Below, in pieces: positions 43,341-52,626 of a DNA stretch of 64,000 bases (the stretch's first letter is position 1; each line of letters starts with the position of its first letter). The stretch is from Kitasatospora xanthocidica (GTDB lineage: Bacteria > Actinomycetota > Actinomycetes > Streptomycetales > Streptomycetaceae): assembly GCF_014656195.1 (NCBI RefSeq), contig NZ_BNBY01000001.1, positions 28,703-92,702 of the forward strand, given 5' to 3'. The position numbers and the translations under genes were made by a program. The notes below the pieces were generated by a model. That model made no database searches and was not told where the DNA came from. It worked only from the letters and a program-made list of their open reading frames with translations.

Positions 43341-43988
43341 TCAGGCGGAGGAGACGGCGAGCTTGGCGGCGAAGCCGGCGAAGAGGAGGGCTACGCCGCT
43401 GGTGAGGGTGGCGGAGAGGCGCTTGCGGCGGCGGAAGGCGGTGGCGAGGGTGGTGCCCGCGAAGATCAGCAGGGAGAGGTAGAGCAGGCTGAAGGTCTGC
43501 AGGATGCCGCCGAGGAGGGCGAAGGACAGGGCGGGCTGCCCGTAGGAGGGGTCGACGAACTGGGTGAAGAAGGAGAGCAGGAAGAGGATGGCCTTGGGGT
43601 TGAGGAGGCTGATCACCAGGGCGCGGCGGAAGGGGTTCTCGGCGGACTCGGGGGCCTCGTCGGTGGCGGGGGCCGCGGCCCGGCGTTCGAGCCAGAGCTG
43701 GCGGGCGGCGCGGAGCATGCCGTAGCCGATCCAGAGCAGGTAGGCGGCGCCGCCGAACTTGACCACGGCGAAGACTGCGGGGTTGGCCTTCAGCAGGGAG
43801 GCGGCGCCGAGCGAGGTGAGGCTGATCAGGGTGAAGTCCCCGACGAAGACGCCGGCGGCGGCCCGGTAGCCGGTCCGGATGCCCTTGCGGGCCGCGACGG
43901 AGAGTACGTACAGGGAGTTGGGGCCGGGCAGCAGGACGATGACGAGGGCGCCGAGGACGTAGGTCGCCAGGTCGTTGACTCCGAGCAC
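43341..43988 (-). CDS. LysE/RhtB-family amino acid exporter
   Basis: A 215-aa membrane protein with about six helices: LATYVLGALVIVLLPGPNSLYVL (carrying the family PGP motif), GVFVGDFTLISLTSLGAASLL, VKFGGAAYLLWIGYGML, ALVISLLNPKAILFLLSFFTQFV (with the NPK motif), ALLGGILQTFSLLYLSLLIFAG and LTSGVALLFAGFAAKLAV. Length and motifs fit LysE-type translocators that export amino acids. I chose the GTG at 43988. It is the first chromosomal gene to the right of the tRNA and appears monocistronic. Confidence 0.9.
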   Translation of the reverse strand: MLGVNDLATYVLGALVIVLLPGPNSLYVLSVAARKGIRTGYRAAAGVFVGDFTLISLTSLGAASLLKANPAVFAVVKFGGAAYLLWIGYGMLRAARQLWLERRAAAPATDEAPESAENPFRRALVISLLNPKAILFLLSFFTQFVDPSYGQPALSFALLGGILQTFSLLYLSLLIFAGTTLATAFRRRKRLSATLTSGVALLFAGFAAKLAVSSA

Positions 43989-44101
43989 GATGCGCTCCGG
44001 TGCGGGGAAGGGGGCAGGGGGGCGCTCATCGTAACGTCGTACAGACGGTCGATTGAAGCGAGAACTACCGGCCGAAGGCCCCCGCCCGCCCGGCCCCCGC
44101 G

Positions 44102-45778
44102 CTACCGGTCGCAGCGCTTGCCCTGCTCCGGGGCCTCCCCCGTCAGCAGGTAGTGGTTCACCGCGCCGTCCACGCAGGCGCTGTGCCGGCCGTACGCGGT
44201 GTGGCCGTCCCCGTCGAAGGTGAGCAGCCGGCCGGACTCCAGCTGTCCGGCCAGGGACCGGGCCCAGGCGTACGGGGTGGCCGGGTCGCGGGTGGTGCCG
44301 ACCACGACGATCGGGGCGGCGCCGGCCGCCCGGACGGTGTGTGCCGCCCCGGTGGCCCGCACCGGCCAGTAGGCGCAGGTCAGCGCCATCCAGGCCATGT
44401 CGCGCCCGAAGTGCGGCGAGACCCGCTCGAAGTCCGGCACCGCCCGCTGGACGTCCTCCGGCCCGTGGAAGGGGGCGGGCAGGTCGAGGCAGTTCACCGC
44501 CGTGTTGGCGAACATCAGGTTGGGGTACGTGCCGTCCGCCTCGCGCCCGTAGTAGGCGTCGGAGAGCTTCAGCAGTCCGGTGCCGTCGCCGGCCTTGGCG
44601 TCGGAGAGCGCGGTGCGCAGCTTGGGCCAGAGGAAGTCGGCGTACATGGCCTCGATGACGCCGGTGGTCGCCTGGGACTCGGTGAGCCGGCGCCCGTTGT
44701 CGCCGGTGGGCAGCGAGGCGGTCTGGACGGCCGCGAACAGGGCGGTGAGCTGCTCGCCGACCTGCTGCTCGGTCCGGCCGAGCGGGCAGTCCTCGCGCTT
44801 GGCGCAGTCCTTGGCGAAGGCGGCCCAGGCGGTCTCGAAGCCGCCGGCCTGGGTGCGGTTGCCGGTGACCGAGTCGAGCGCCGGGTCCATCGCGCCGTCC
44901 AGCACCAGTCGGCCGACCCGGTTCGGGAAGAGCCCGGCGTAGGTGGCGCCGAGGAAGGTGCCGTAGGACTTGCCGACGAAGTTCAGCCGCTCGTCGCCCA
45001 GCAGGGCGCGCAGCACGTCCATGTCGCGGGCGGCCTCGACGGTGCTGAGGTGGCCGAGCGCGGCCCCGGCCTGCTTCCGGCAGCCCTCGGCGAACTCCTT
45101 GTCGGCGGCGATCAGCGCGTCGATCCCGCGCTGGTCGCCGGGGGTCAGGTCGACGGCGGTGTAGGCGTCCATCCGGTCTCCGCTCAGGCAGGTGACCGGG
45201 TTGCTGCGGCCGACCCCGCGCGGGTCCAGGCCGACCAGGTCGTACTGGGCGCGCACCCCGCGGTCGTACGTCCGGGCGGCGGACTCCAGGTACTCGATCG
45301 CCGAGCCGCCGGGACCGCCCGGGTTGAGCAGCAGCGAGCCGAGCCGCGGCTCGTGGGAGCCGGCACCGGCACCGGCGCTGGCCACATCGGTCGCGGCGGA
45401 TTCGGCGGAACCGGCGGGCTCCGCAGCCGCGCGGGCGGCCGCCAGCGTGACGTCGCCGTCGCCCGGGTGGTCGTAGTCCAGCGGCACCCGGAACGTCGTG
45501 CACTCGAACCCCCCGTCGCACGGCTGCCAGGCCGGCCGCTGCGCGTAGTACGGCGCGAGCGCGGCCGGGACGGCAGCGGGCAGCGGCTCCAGCGGGGTGA
45601 CCCCCGGTGCGGCGGCCGCGGCCACGGGCGCGGCGGTGCCGGCCGAATCGGACGAGGCCGCCCCCGGCTCGCCGGACGGGCCCGCACCGCACCCGCCCGC
45701 CAGCAGCCCGACGACCAGTGCCGCGGCGGACACCCGCACCGCGGCGGCCGGCACCCGCACCCGTCCGAAGGTCCTCAT
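44102..45778 (-). CDS. Secreted alpha/beta-hydrolase lipoprotein, tripeptidyl aminopeptidase-like
   Basis: A 558-aa exported enzyme. The signal sequence ends in the lipobox LLAGGC (Cys near residue 30), so it is probably lipid-anchored outside the cell. The catalytic Ser is in GKSYGTFLGATYAG, the oxyanion region in LLLNPGGPGGSAIEYL, Asp near TTRDPATPYAWAR and His in DGDGHTAYGRHSACVD, as in Streptomyces tripeptidyl aminopeptidases (SlpD/SlpE type). Paired cysteines suggest disulfides. It would trim tripeptides or larger peptides in the medium. The ATG at 45778 begins the signal. Confidence 0.88.
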   Translation of the reverse strand: MRTFGRVRVPAAAVRVSAAALVVGLLAGGCGAGPSGEPGAASSDSAGTAAPVAAAAAPGVTPLEPLPAAVPAALAPYYAQRPAWQPCDGGFECTTFRVPLDYDHPGDGDVTLAAARAAAEPAGSAESAATDVASAGAGAGSHEPRLGSLLLNPGGPGGSAIEYLESAARTYDRGVRAQYDLVGLDPRGVGRSNPVTCLSGDRMDAYTAVDLTPGDQRGIDALIAADKEFAEGCRKQAGAALGHLSTVEAARDMDVLRALLGDERLNFVGKSYGTFLGATYAGLFPNRVGRLVLDGAMDPALDSVTGNRTQAGGFETAWAAFAKDCAKREDCPLGRTEQQVGEQLTALFAAVQTASLPTGDNGRRLTESQATTGVIEAMYADFLWPKLRTALSDAKAGDGTGLLKLSDAYYGREADGTYPNLMFANTAVNCLDLPAPFHGPEDVQRAVPDFERVSPHFGRDMAWMALTCAYWPVRATGAAHTVRAAGAAPIVVVGTTRDPATPYAWARSLAGQLESGRLLTFDGDGHTAYGRHSACVDGAVNHYLLTGEAPEQGKRCDR

Positions 45779-45909
45779 CCGGTTGCTCTCCTCGAAGGTC
45801 GGAAGGAACGAAGACAGGAAGACAGAAGGAAGAGGAAGCGGCGGGAACGCCGCTGCCCGGTACCCGCACCTCGGGGCACCGGGCAGCGTAGCGCCCGCTC
45901 GGCCGGCGC

Positions 45910-47064
45910 TCAGGACGCCTTGGCCAGCGCCTCGGCCAGGAACTGCGCCGCCTGCCGGACCAGCCGCAGCCGCTCCCGGTCGGGGGTGAAGTCCTGCACG
46001 TTGTCCGAGATCCGCACCTCGGCCTTGGCCGCCGGGCCCGGGCCCGCCTTCAACGAGGCCTGGAGCTTGCGGGCCGCGTCCAGCCCGGCGGCGTCGGCCT
46101 TGGCGGCGGCCAGCAGCAGCTTGGCCGCGCTCCCGGTCGGGGCCTCGGCGCCGGTCTGGGTGAGCGCGGCGGCGTCGTACCGGCCGGAGACCGCCGCGGC
46201 CGCGCCGTACAGGTCGGGGCGGGCCAGCCCGGCGGCGGCCGCGCACGGCGCGCCGCCGTCGACGCCGAGGGTGCCCCAGGAGGCCGGGCCCGGCGGCAGG
46301 GTGCGGAAGGAGGCCGCGATGGTGGTGCGCAGCGTCGCGTCGTCGGCGACGGCGGCCGGGGCGGCGGCGACCAGCTCGCAGGGGTGCGCGGTGCCGTTCG
46401 GCGCCTCGGGGGCGACCAGGATGAACGGACGGGTCTTGCCGCTCTGCAGCGCCGAGCCGATGCCCTCGAAGACGTCCGGGACCTCGGCGTCGGCGGTCTT
46501 GCTCGGCGCGGCCGCGTGCATCACCACGACCGGGAAGCGCGTGTTGGGCTCCTTGGCGTACTGCGGGGGGAGCCAGACCCTGACGTTGCGCGGGCGCCCG
46601 TCGGGGCCCAGCACGGCGGACTGCAGCAGCTCGCCGCCGCCCGGACGGCCGACGCTGTCGAAGCGGCTCACCACGGCGGGGGGCGTGGTGGCGGCAGCGG
46701 CGGCCGGCTCGGCGGCCACCGGCGGCGCCGCCTGCTGACGGGCCGCCGCGCCGGCCGCAGGCCCCCCGGCCGCCCCTCCGCCCGGACCCGCCGCGTCCAC
46801 GGCCGGCTCCGCCCGCTCCGGCCGCTGGTCGCCGTGGCCGAGACCGCCGAAGGCCCCGAGGGCGGTGAGCAGCGTCAACCCGCTGACGCACACCCCGCAG
46901 ACCATCGCCCCGGCCGCCCGCAGCAGCATCGGCCACCGGTCCCCGGCCAGCTCGTAGGTCTCGGCGGCACGCAGGTCGCGCCAGCGCTGGAGGGCACCGC
47001 GGGCCAGCCAGATCCCGCCGAGGGCGGCGGCCAGTAGGGGGATGACGAGGAGCGAACGAACCAT
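45910..47064 (-). CDS. Membrane-anchored esterase-fold protein lacking the nucleophile serine
   Basis: A ~384-aa protein, start ATG 47064 (47073 also possible). The N-terminus has two hydrophobic segments (MVRSLLVIPLLAAALGGIWLA; LLRAAGAMVCGVCVSGLTLL) and an Ala/Pro-rich linker to about residue 120. The rest follows the esterase-D/PF00756 plan: VRVWLPPQYAKEPNTRFPVV, FILVAPEAPNG, then the nucleophile-elbow position, which reads TLGVDGGAPCAAAAG where active enzymes have GxSxGG. With Asp instead of Ser it is unlikely to be a standard esterase. It may be a binding or structural protein, or the elbow may have shifted; alignment would decide. Confidence 0.75.
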   Translation of the reverse strand: MVRSLLVIPLLAAALGGIWLARGALQRWRDLRAAETYELAGDRWPMLLRAAGAMVCGVCVSGLTLLTALGAFGGLGHGDQRPERAEPAVDAAGPGGGAAGGPAAGAAARQQAAPPVAAEPAAAAATTPPAVVSRFDSVGRPGGGELLQSAVLGPDGRPRNVRVWLPPQYAKEPNTRFPVVVMHAAAPSKTADAEVPDVFEGIGSALQSGKTRPFILVAPEAPNGTAHPCELVAAAPAAVADDATLRTTIAASFRTLPPGPASWGTLGVDGGAPCAAAAGLARPDLYGAAAAVSGRYDAAALTQTGAEAPTGSAAKLLLAAAKADAAGLDAARKLQASLKAGPGPAAKAEVRISDNVQDFTPDRERLRLVRQAAQFLAEALAKAS

Positions 47065-47395
47065 GCGACGCACCGCCTCGGAGAGAGGGCCGGCGCCGGA
47101 CCGGACCCGGCGCGTACGGGAGGCGACCGGCCCGGCACCGGGCGCAGTCGGCCCCCAGCGTGCACAACCGGCGGACCGTCACACGCGGGTGTGCCCGGCG
47201 CGTATCGCTCGTTCACTCGAAGGTGGGACAGCGCACCGGCTCCGGGAGGCGTACGGCCGTCGGCCGGTGGAGCGCGTCCGGCGCCGGGGGAGGTGACGGA
47301 CGAGTGACGGACGAGGTGACGGACGAGGTGGGGTCGTCAGATCACCCGAAGGCCCGCCGCGCGCCTCGACGCGGCACCCGCCCCCGGAGGCCTGC
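47065..47395. other. Intergenic region with a short tandem repeat
   Basis: A 331-bp gap between two leftward genes. Three copies of GTGACGGACGAG lie at 47292-47330. No gene or clear terminator is seen. Confidence 0.4.
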
Positions 47396-48607
47396 TCAGC
47401 CCGCGCGCAGCGCCACCGTCATCGCCTCGACCGCGAGCAGCGGGTCCACGTTGCGGTCCAGCGCCCGGCGGCAGGCCAGCACCGCCTCGATCCGGCGCAG
47501 CGTGCCCTCCGCGGGACCGGCCTGGGCGACCCGGTTCAGTGCCTGCCGCTGGTCCTCGTTGGCGAGCGCGCCGGTGGAGCCGAGCTGGATCGCGAGCACG
47601 TCCCGGTAGAAGCCGAGCAGGTCGAGCAGGGCGACGCCGAGGGTCTCCCGGCGGGTGCGGGTGGCGCGGCTCTTCTGCCGCTTCTCCAGCTCCTTGACCG
47701 CCCCGGCCATGCCGCGCGGCGCCTTGCTGCCCTCGGCGGCGCCGTAGGCGGCCTTGAGGTCGTCGGTCTCCTTGGCGTCCTGGGTCTCGGCGAGCGCCTC
47801 GGCATCGGCCTTGGCGGTGTCGACCAGGCGCTGGGCGGCGGCCAGGCAGCCGCCGATGTCGCCGACCTCCAGCGGGATCCGCAGCACCTCCGTCCGGCGG
47901 GTGCGGGCCTGCTCGTCGACGGCGAGGCGGCGCGAGCGTTCGATGTCGCCCTGTCCGGCGAGCGCGGCGAGCCGGGCCGTCTCCGGGTCGACGCCGTCGC
48001 GGCGGACCAGGGTGTCGGCGACCGCCTCGGCGGCGGGGGTGCGCAGCACCAGCAGCCGGCAGCGGGAGCGGATGGTCGGCAGCACGTCCTGGACGGAGGG
48101 GGCACAGAGCAGCCAGACGGTGCGCGGAGAAGGCTCCTCCACGCCCTTGAGCAGCGCGTTCGCGGCGGCCTCGGTGAGCCGGTGGGCGGCGTCCACCAGG
48201 ATCACCGACCAGCGGCCGCCGGTCGGGTAGCTGGAGGCGCGCAGCACCAGTTCGCGCATGTCGCCGACGCCGATGGACAGGCCGTCCGTACGGACGTACT
48301 TCACGTCGGCGTGGCTGCCCGCCAGCACGGTGTGGCAGCCGTCGCAGAACCCGCAGCCGGGCGTGCCGCCGAGCGCGAGATCGGGGCTGGTGCACTGGAG
48401 GGCGGCGGCGAAGGAACGCGCGGCGGTGACCTGACCGGCACCGGGCGGGCCGGTGAACAGCCAGGCGTGTGTCATCAGGGAGGCGTTCGTGCCCTCGGCC
48501 GGCGCGGCCCCGCGACCGGCCTCGACCGCCGCCCCGGCCGCCCGGGCCGCGGCGGTCAGCTGCTCGACCACCCGCTCCTGGCCCACCAGGTCGTCCCAGA
48601 CGGCCAC
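47396..48607 (-). CDS. holB: DNA polymerase III subunit delta'
   Basis: A 403-aa AAA+ clamp-loader subunit. It opens WDDLVGQERVVEQL, has a Walker A-like GPPGAGQVTAA with Gln in place of Lys, a zinc-binding cluster GCGFCDGCH (Cys spaced as in clamp loaders), LVDAAHRLTEAAANALLKGVEEP as motif II, and the sensor-1 segment TIRSRCRLLVL. Delta' is known to have a degenerate P-loop and acts as a rigid stator, so the Lys loss fits. I chose the GTG at 48607, just before the conserved start. It is downstream of tmk, the usual actinomycete order. Confidence 0.92.
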   Translation of the reverse strand: MAVWDDLVGQERVVEQLTAAARAAGAAVEAGRGAAPAEGTNASLMTHAWLFTGPPGAGQVTAARSFAAALQCTSPDLALGGTPGCGFCDGCHTVLAGSHADVKYVRTDGLSIGVGDMRELVLRASSYPTGGRWSVILVDAAHRLTEAAANALLKGVEEPSPRTVWLLCAPSVQDVLPTIRSRCRLLVLRTPAAEAVADTLVRRDGVDPETARLAALAGQGDIERSRRLAVDEQARTRRTEVLRIPLEVGDIGGCLAAAQRLVDTAKADAEALAETQDAKETDDLKAAYGAAEGSKAPRGMAGAVKELEKRQKSRATRTRRETLGVALLDLLGFYRDVLAIQLGSTGALANEDQRQALNRVAQAGPAEGTLRRIEAVLACRRALDRNVDPLLAVEAMTVALRAG

Positions 48608-48815
48608 TGCTGCTCCCAAGCTCCGTACGGCAGCGCCCGAGGCGCCTCTTCCCCGCCGTCGAGCATACGTCTCCGCCACGACACCCACTGCTCCGTCCGG
48701 GCCACGGCGGACGGGGAGCGGGAACGGCGGGGCGGGGCGTACGGCGGGGCGGCGGGACGTACGGCAGGAGGTGGACGGCGGGTGGGCAGCGGAGTCGTGG
48801 AGCCCCCGGGAACGC

Positions 48816-48850
48816 GGCGGCGCCGCCGGGGACCCGCCCCGACGGCGCCG
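48816..48850 (-). terminator. Terminator after tmk
   Basis: GCGGCGCCGCCGGGG (48816-48830) pairs with CCCCGACGGCGCCGC (48836-48850), one mismatch, loop ACCCG, 15 nt past the tmk stop. Confidence 0.75.
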
Positions 48851-48865
48851 CGAGACCGTGTCAGG

Positions 48866-51800
48866 TCAGCTCCGGCGGCCCCAGCGACGGCCCTTGCCCT
48901 TGCCGTCGTCCTTGCCGTCGTCCCTGCCGCCGCCCTCGCCCTGAGCGGCGTCGCCGCCGTGGCGCGGGTCGGTGCCGCTCCGCGGGCCGCCGTGCTCCCA
49001 GCGCGACCACTCGTCGTGCGACCCGAGCAGGGTGTCGGTGAGGCTCGGCAGATCGTCCATCGGCGTCTCCTCGGCCCACTCCGGCCGGGGCCGCTCGGCG
49101 CCCGACGGCTGCTGGGCCGCCGGCTGCGCCGCCGGGGCCTGCGGCGGCATCGGCGCCTGCGGCCGGCCCTGGCCCTGGCCCTGCGGCCGGGGCTGCGCGG
49201 CCGGCGCCCCACCGACCACCGGCAGCTCCCGCGTGCTGTCCACCGGGCGACCCGGCTCGACCCGCGGCAGCACCTCGGTCCGGTCGGCCTCCGCCGGGAC
49301 CTTCGGCAGCACGGCCGTCGCGTCCACCGCCGAGGCGGGGACCACCGGCAGCTTGGCGGTCGCGTCGACCGCCCCGGCGGCTCCGGCCGCCTTGCGGGCC
49401 TCCGCGGCCTCCGCCGCCCGGACCGCGGCCTGCCGGTCCCGCAGCGACAGCTCGCGCGTCCGCTCGTCCCCGACCCCGTCCTCGAACCCGCCCGCGGAAC
49501 CCCGCGGCGCGTCCTGGACGACCGAGTCCCGCGGCGCGTCCTGGACCGGCGCGTCCTGAACCGACGGGCTCTGCCCCGGGGCACCCTTCGGCGTCTCCCG
49601 GACCACCCGAAGTTCCGTGGTCACGTCCCCGGCCACCGGACCCGCCGGCGGACCAGCCGGCGGACCAGCCGCCGACCCGGCCACCGGACCGGCAGGCCGC
49701 CCGGCCGCCCGGTCCTCCGCCGTCTCGGCGGCCGCGGCCGCGGCGGCGAGCGCGGCGGCCTGCGTCAGCCGGGCCTCCTCGGCCCGCTGGAGCGCCTCCT
49801 CCGCCCGGCGGCGCTGCTCCTCGCGGGCGAGCTCCCGCTGCCGCTGCAGCTCCGCCTGGGCGGCCGCCTCGTCGGCGATCCGCTGGCGTTCGGCGGCCTC
49901 GGCGGCCAGCCGTGCCTCCTCGGCGGCGCGCAGCTTGGCCTCCTCCTCGGCGCGGCGCGCGGCCGCTTCCTCGGCCCGGCGGCGGGCTTCCTCCTCGGCC
50001 TTGCGGCGGGCCTCGGCGGCGGCCCGCTCGGCCTCCTCCTTGGCCAGCCGCTCCTTCTCCGCCTGCTCGGCGCGCAGCTGGGCCAGCACTTCCTGCCGCT
50101 TGCGCTCGGCGGCCTCCTCCTCGGCCTTCTTGCGGGCCTCCTCGGCGGCGCGGCGCTCGGCCTCCTCGCGGGCGAGGCGCTCCTGCTCGGCGCGGGCGGC
50201 CTTCTCCTGCTCGGAGAGCGGCAGCTCGCGGTCGAGCCGGTGCCGGATGGCGGTGGTGACGAAGCCGGGGGCCTGGCTGCCGTCGACGACCAGGTAGCGC
50301 GCCGGGTCTGCGGCCGCGAGGGCGAGGAAGCCGGCCCGGACCCGCTGGTGGAACTCGGTCGGCTCGGACTCCAGCCGGTCCAGCGCCTCGGTGAAGCGCT
50401 CCCGGGCCCGGGTCGGGTCGACGTCCAGGACGACGGTCAGGTCGGGCAGCAGCCCGCCGGTGGCCCAGCGGGAGATCCGGGCGACCTCGGTCGCGGCCAG
50501 GTCGCGCCCGGCGCCCTGGTAGGCGATGGAGGAGTCCATGTACCGGTCGGTGATCACCACGGCGCCACGGGCGAGGGCCGGCCGGATGACGTTCTCGACG
50601 TGCTCGGCCCGGTCGGCGGCGTAGATCAGCGCTTCGGCGCGGTGCGACAGGCCGGTGTTGCCGACGTCCAGGACGAGGCCGCGCAGCCGCTGGCCGACCG
50701 GGCTGCCGCCGGGCTCGCGGGTGAGCACGACCTCGTGCCCCTTGCCGCGGATCCACTCGGCGAGCGCCTGGGCCTGGGTGGACTTGCCGGCGCCGTCGCC
50801 GCCCTCCAGGGCGATGAAGAAGCCGGTGCCCGCGCCCCGGTGCGGGACGGGGCCGGCGGCGCCGCGCACCGCGTCCACCAGGTCCCGGCCGAACGGCACG
50901 GTGCCGCGCCGGTCGTCGGTGCGCAGCAGCACGACGGCGGCCAGCACCAGCGTGAGCAGCCCAGCGGTGGCGACGGCCAGGGCGGCGCCGCCGTGGATGA
51001 AGGTGAAGGAGCCGGGCTCGACGGTGCCGTAGTCGACGTCCCCGTAGGCGGCGGCGATCAGCGGGACGGCGATCAGCGCGGCGGCGACCACGGTCCGCAG
51101 CACCGCGTACAGGTGCTCGGTGACCTTCGGCAGCCGGGCCTCCTCGACCTCCTGGGCGAGCAGGGTGCGGCCGGCCGAGACGACGATCCCGGCGGCCAGG
51201 GCGGCCAGCACGGTGAGCAGCAGGACGAGCACGAAGTCCAGCACCAGCCCGGCCAGGATCAGCGCGACGCCCTGGGTGAGCAGGGCCAGCGCGAGCAGCC
51301 GGCGGCGGGAGAGCGAGGGCAGGACGGCCCGGGTGAGCCGGGCGCCGAGGGCGGGCGCGCCGGCGGCGGCGAGCACCACCAGGCCGTAGCCGATCGGTCC
51401 GGCCCGGTGCTCTGCCGCGGTCAGCAGTGCGAGCGCGGCGACGCCCGCCATCGAGGCGAAGCCGGCCGCGACGGCGAAGGTGAAGTACGGGGCGCCGCCG
51501 GTGCGGCCCTTGCTCAGCGCGGGACCGGGGACGGCGTCGGTCGGGGCCCGCAGGCCCCGCAGCGGGGAGACCGGGGCGACGGAGACCGGGCCGCCGGGCA
51601 GCTGCTGGAGGTAGCCGCGGGTCGCGGCGGCGGCGAACAGCCCGGCCGCACCGAGGGCGGCGAAGGTCAGCTGGTGGGCCCGGAGCCAGTCCGAGCCGGC
51701 CGCCGCGCCGATGTTGTTGAGCAGGGTGAAGCCGACCAGACCGACGGCCGCCAGCGGCACGGTGACCCACTCGGCGAAGCGGTCGATGACCCGGACGGTC

Positions 51801-52420
51801 TCCAGGTTGGCGGCGGCGGGCCGCTGCTCGGCGGCCGGCGCGTACGGGTCGGCCGGCGGCAGCAGGCCGGGTACGGCGGCGGCCTTGGCGGTCTCCCGGA
51901 CCCGCTCGGCGGCACCGGCGACGAACACGGTGGCGAGCAGGACGTAGGTGGCGGCCCCGGAGGGCTTGGAGCCGGAGCCCAGCCAGACGCTCCACCAGGG
52001 GGCGAGGCCGATCAGCAGGACGCGCAGCGCGTCCGCGCCGACCAGTGTCCAGCGCCGGTCGAGCGTGCCCGCGACCAGCCGGTGCACCGGACCGAGCAGC
52101 GCCACGCCGACCAGGCCGGTGGCGGCCACCCGGACGGCGAGGACCGCGGCGAGGGCGAAGGCGAGGCTGCGCGGCAGGTCACCGAACTGGTGGCCCTGGG
52201 CGGCGGCGATCACGGTGAGCGCGAGCAGCACCAGCAGGCCGAGCCGGTCGGCGGTGCCGCCGATCAGCTGGGTGGTCCACAGACGCCGGTAGGCCCGGGT
52301 CCGCAGCAGCGCCCGGGCCCGCTCCACCGGAGTCCCGGCGGGCGCGACCTCGGGCAGGTCTGGCGTTGCGGCCCTGGCGGCCGGGGCGGCACTGGGGGTG
52401 GGCTGCTCCTCGCTCGTCAT
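48866..52420 (-). CDS. tmk: MFS-like transporter fused to thymidylate kinase with a long coiled tail
   Basis: An 1,184-aa three-part protein. Residues ~40-520 are a polytopic MFS-like membrane domain. Residues ~535-740 are thymidylate kinase: P-loop EGGDGAGKSTQ, DR(Y/H) segment ITDRYMDSSIAYQGAG, and the lid/LID-like LESEPTEFHQRV. It phosphorylates dTMP to dTDP. Residues ~745-890 are an Ala/Glu/Arg-rich helix likely to form a coiled coil. The remainder is low-complexity with several D-x-T-x-x-L-P-x-V motifs. Fusion of Tmk to a membrane domain is known in Streptomyces. It lies between topA and the delta' gene. Confidence 0.92.
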   Translation of the reverse strand: MTSEEQPTPSAAPAARAATPDLPEVAPAGTPVERARALLRTRAYRRLWTTQLIGGTADRLGLLVLLALTVIAAAQGHQFGDLPRSLAFALAAVLAVRVAATGLVGVALLGPVHRLVAGTLDRRWTLVGADALRVLLIGLAPWWSVWLGSGSKPSGAATYVLLATVFVAGAAERVRETAKAAAVPGLLPPADPYAPAAEQRPAAANLETVRVIDRFAEWVTVPLAAVGLVGFTLLNNIGAAAGSDWLRAHQLTFAALGAAGLFAAAATRGYLQQLPGGPVSVAPVSPLRGLRAPTDAVPGPALSKGRTGGAPYFTFAVAAGFASMAGVAALALLTAAEHRAGPIGYGLVVLAAAGAPALGARLTRAVLPSLSRRRLLALALLTQGVALILAGLVLDFVLVLLLTVLAALAAGIVVSAGRTLLAQEVEEARLPKVTEHLYAVLRTVVAAALIAVPLIAAAYGDVDYGTVEPGSFTFIHGGAALAVATAGLLTLVLAAVVLLRTDDRRGTVPFGRDLVDAVRGAAGPVPHRGAGTGFFIALEGGDGAGKSTQAQALAEWIRGKGHEVVLTREPGGSPVGQRLRGLVLDVGNTGLSHRAEALIYAADRAEHVENVIRPALARGAVVITDRYMDSSIAYQGAGRDLAATEVARISRWATGGLLPDLTVVLDVDPTRARERFTEALDRLESEPTEFHQRVRAGFLALAAADPARYLVVDGSQAPGFVTTAIRHRLDRELPLSEQEKAARAEQERLAREEAERRAAEEARKKAEEEAAERKRQEVLAQLRAEQAEKERLAKEEAERAAAEARRKAEEEARRRAEEAAARRAEEEAKLRAAEEARLAAEAAERQRIADEAAAQAELQRQRELAREEQRRRAEEALQRAEEARLTQAAALAAAAAAAETAEDRAAGRPAGPVAGSAAGPPAGPPAGPVAGDVTTELRVVRETPKGAPGQSPSVQDAPVQDAPRDSVVQDAPRGSAGGFEDGVGDERTRELSLRDRQAAVRAAEAAEARKAAGAAGAVDATAKLPVVPASAVDATAVLPKVPAEADRTEVLPRVEPGRPVDSTRELPVVGGAPAAQPRPQGQGQGRPQAPMPPQAPAAQPAAQQPSGAERPRPEWAEETPMDDLPSLTDTLLGSHDEWSRWEHGGPRSGTDPRHGGDAAQGEGGGRDDGKDDGKGKGRRWGRRS

Positions 52421-52574
52421 ACGGTCAGCGTAGCGGTCGGGGCTTGGCCGGATTGTGGCGAACGGGCTTCCGGATCCCGCTCATCACCGGGTTGTGACGT
52501 TCCCCGCACACATCCCCACGCGAAGCCCGGCCCGCATCCCCGCGCCGAGCCGGCCACCCTCACCCGGACGCACC

Positions 52575-52610
52575 GCGGGCCCGCGCCCCCGGGTGGGGGT
52601 GCGGGCCCGC
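52575..52610 (-). terminator. Terminator after topA
   Basis: GCGGGCCCGCGCCCCC and GGGGGTGCGGGCCCGC form a 16-bp stem with one non-Watson-Crick pair and a 4-nt loop, 17 nt past the topA stop. Confidence 0.85.
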
Positions 52611-52626
52611 TGCCGCCGTCGGAGGA

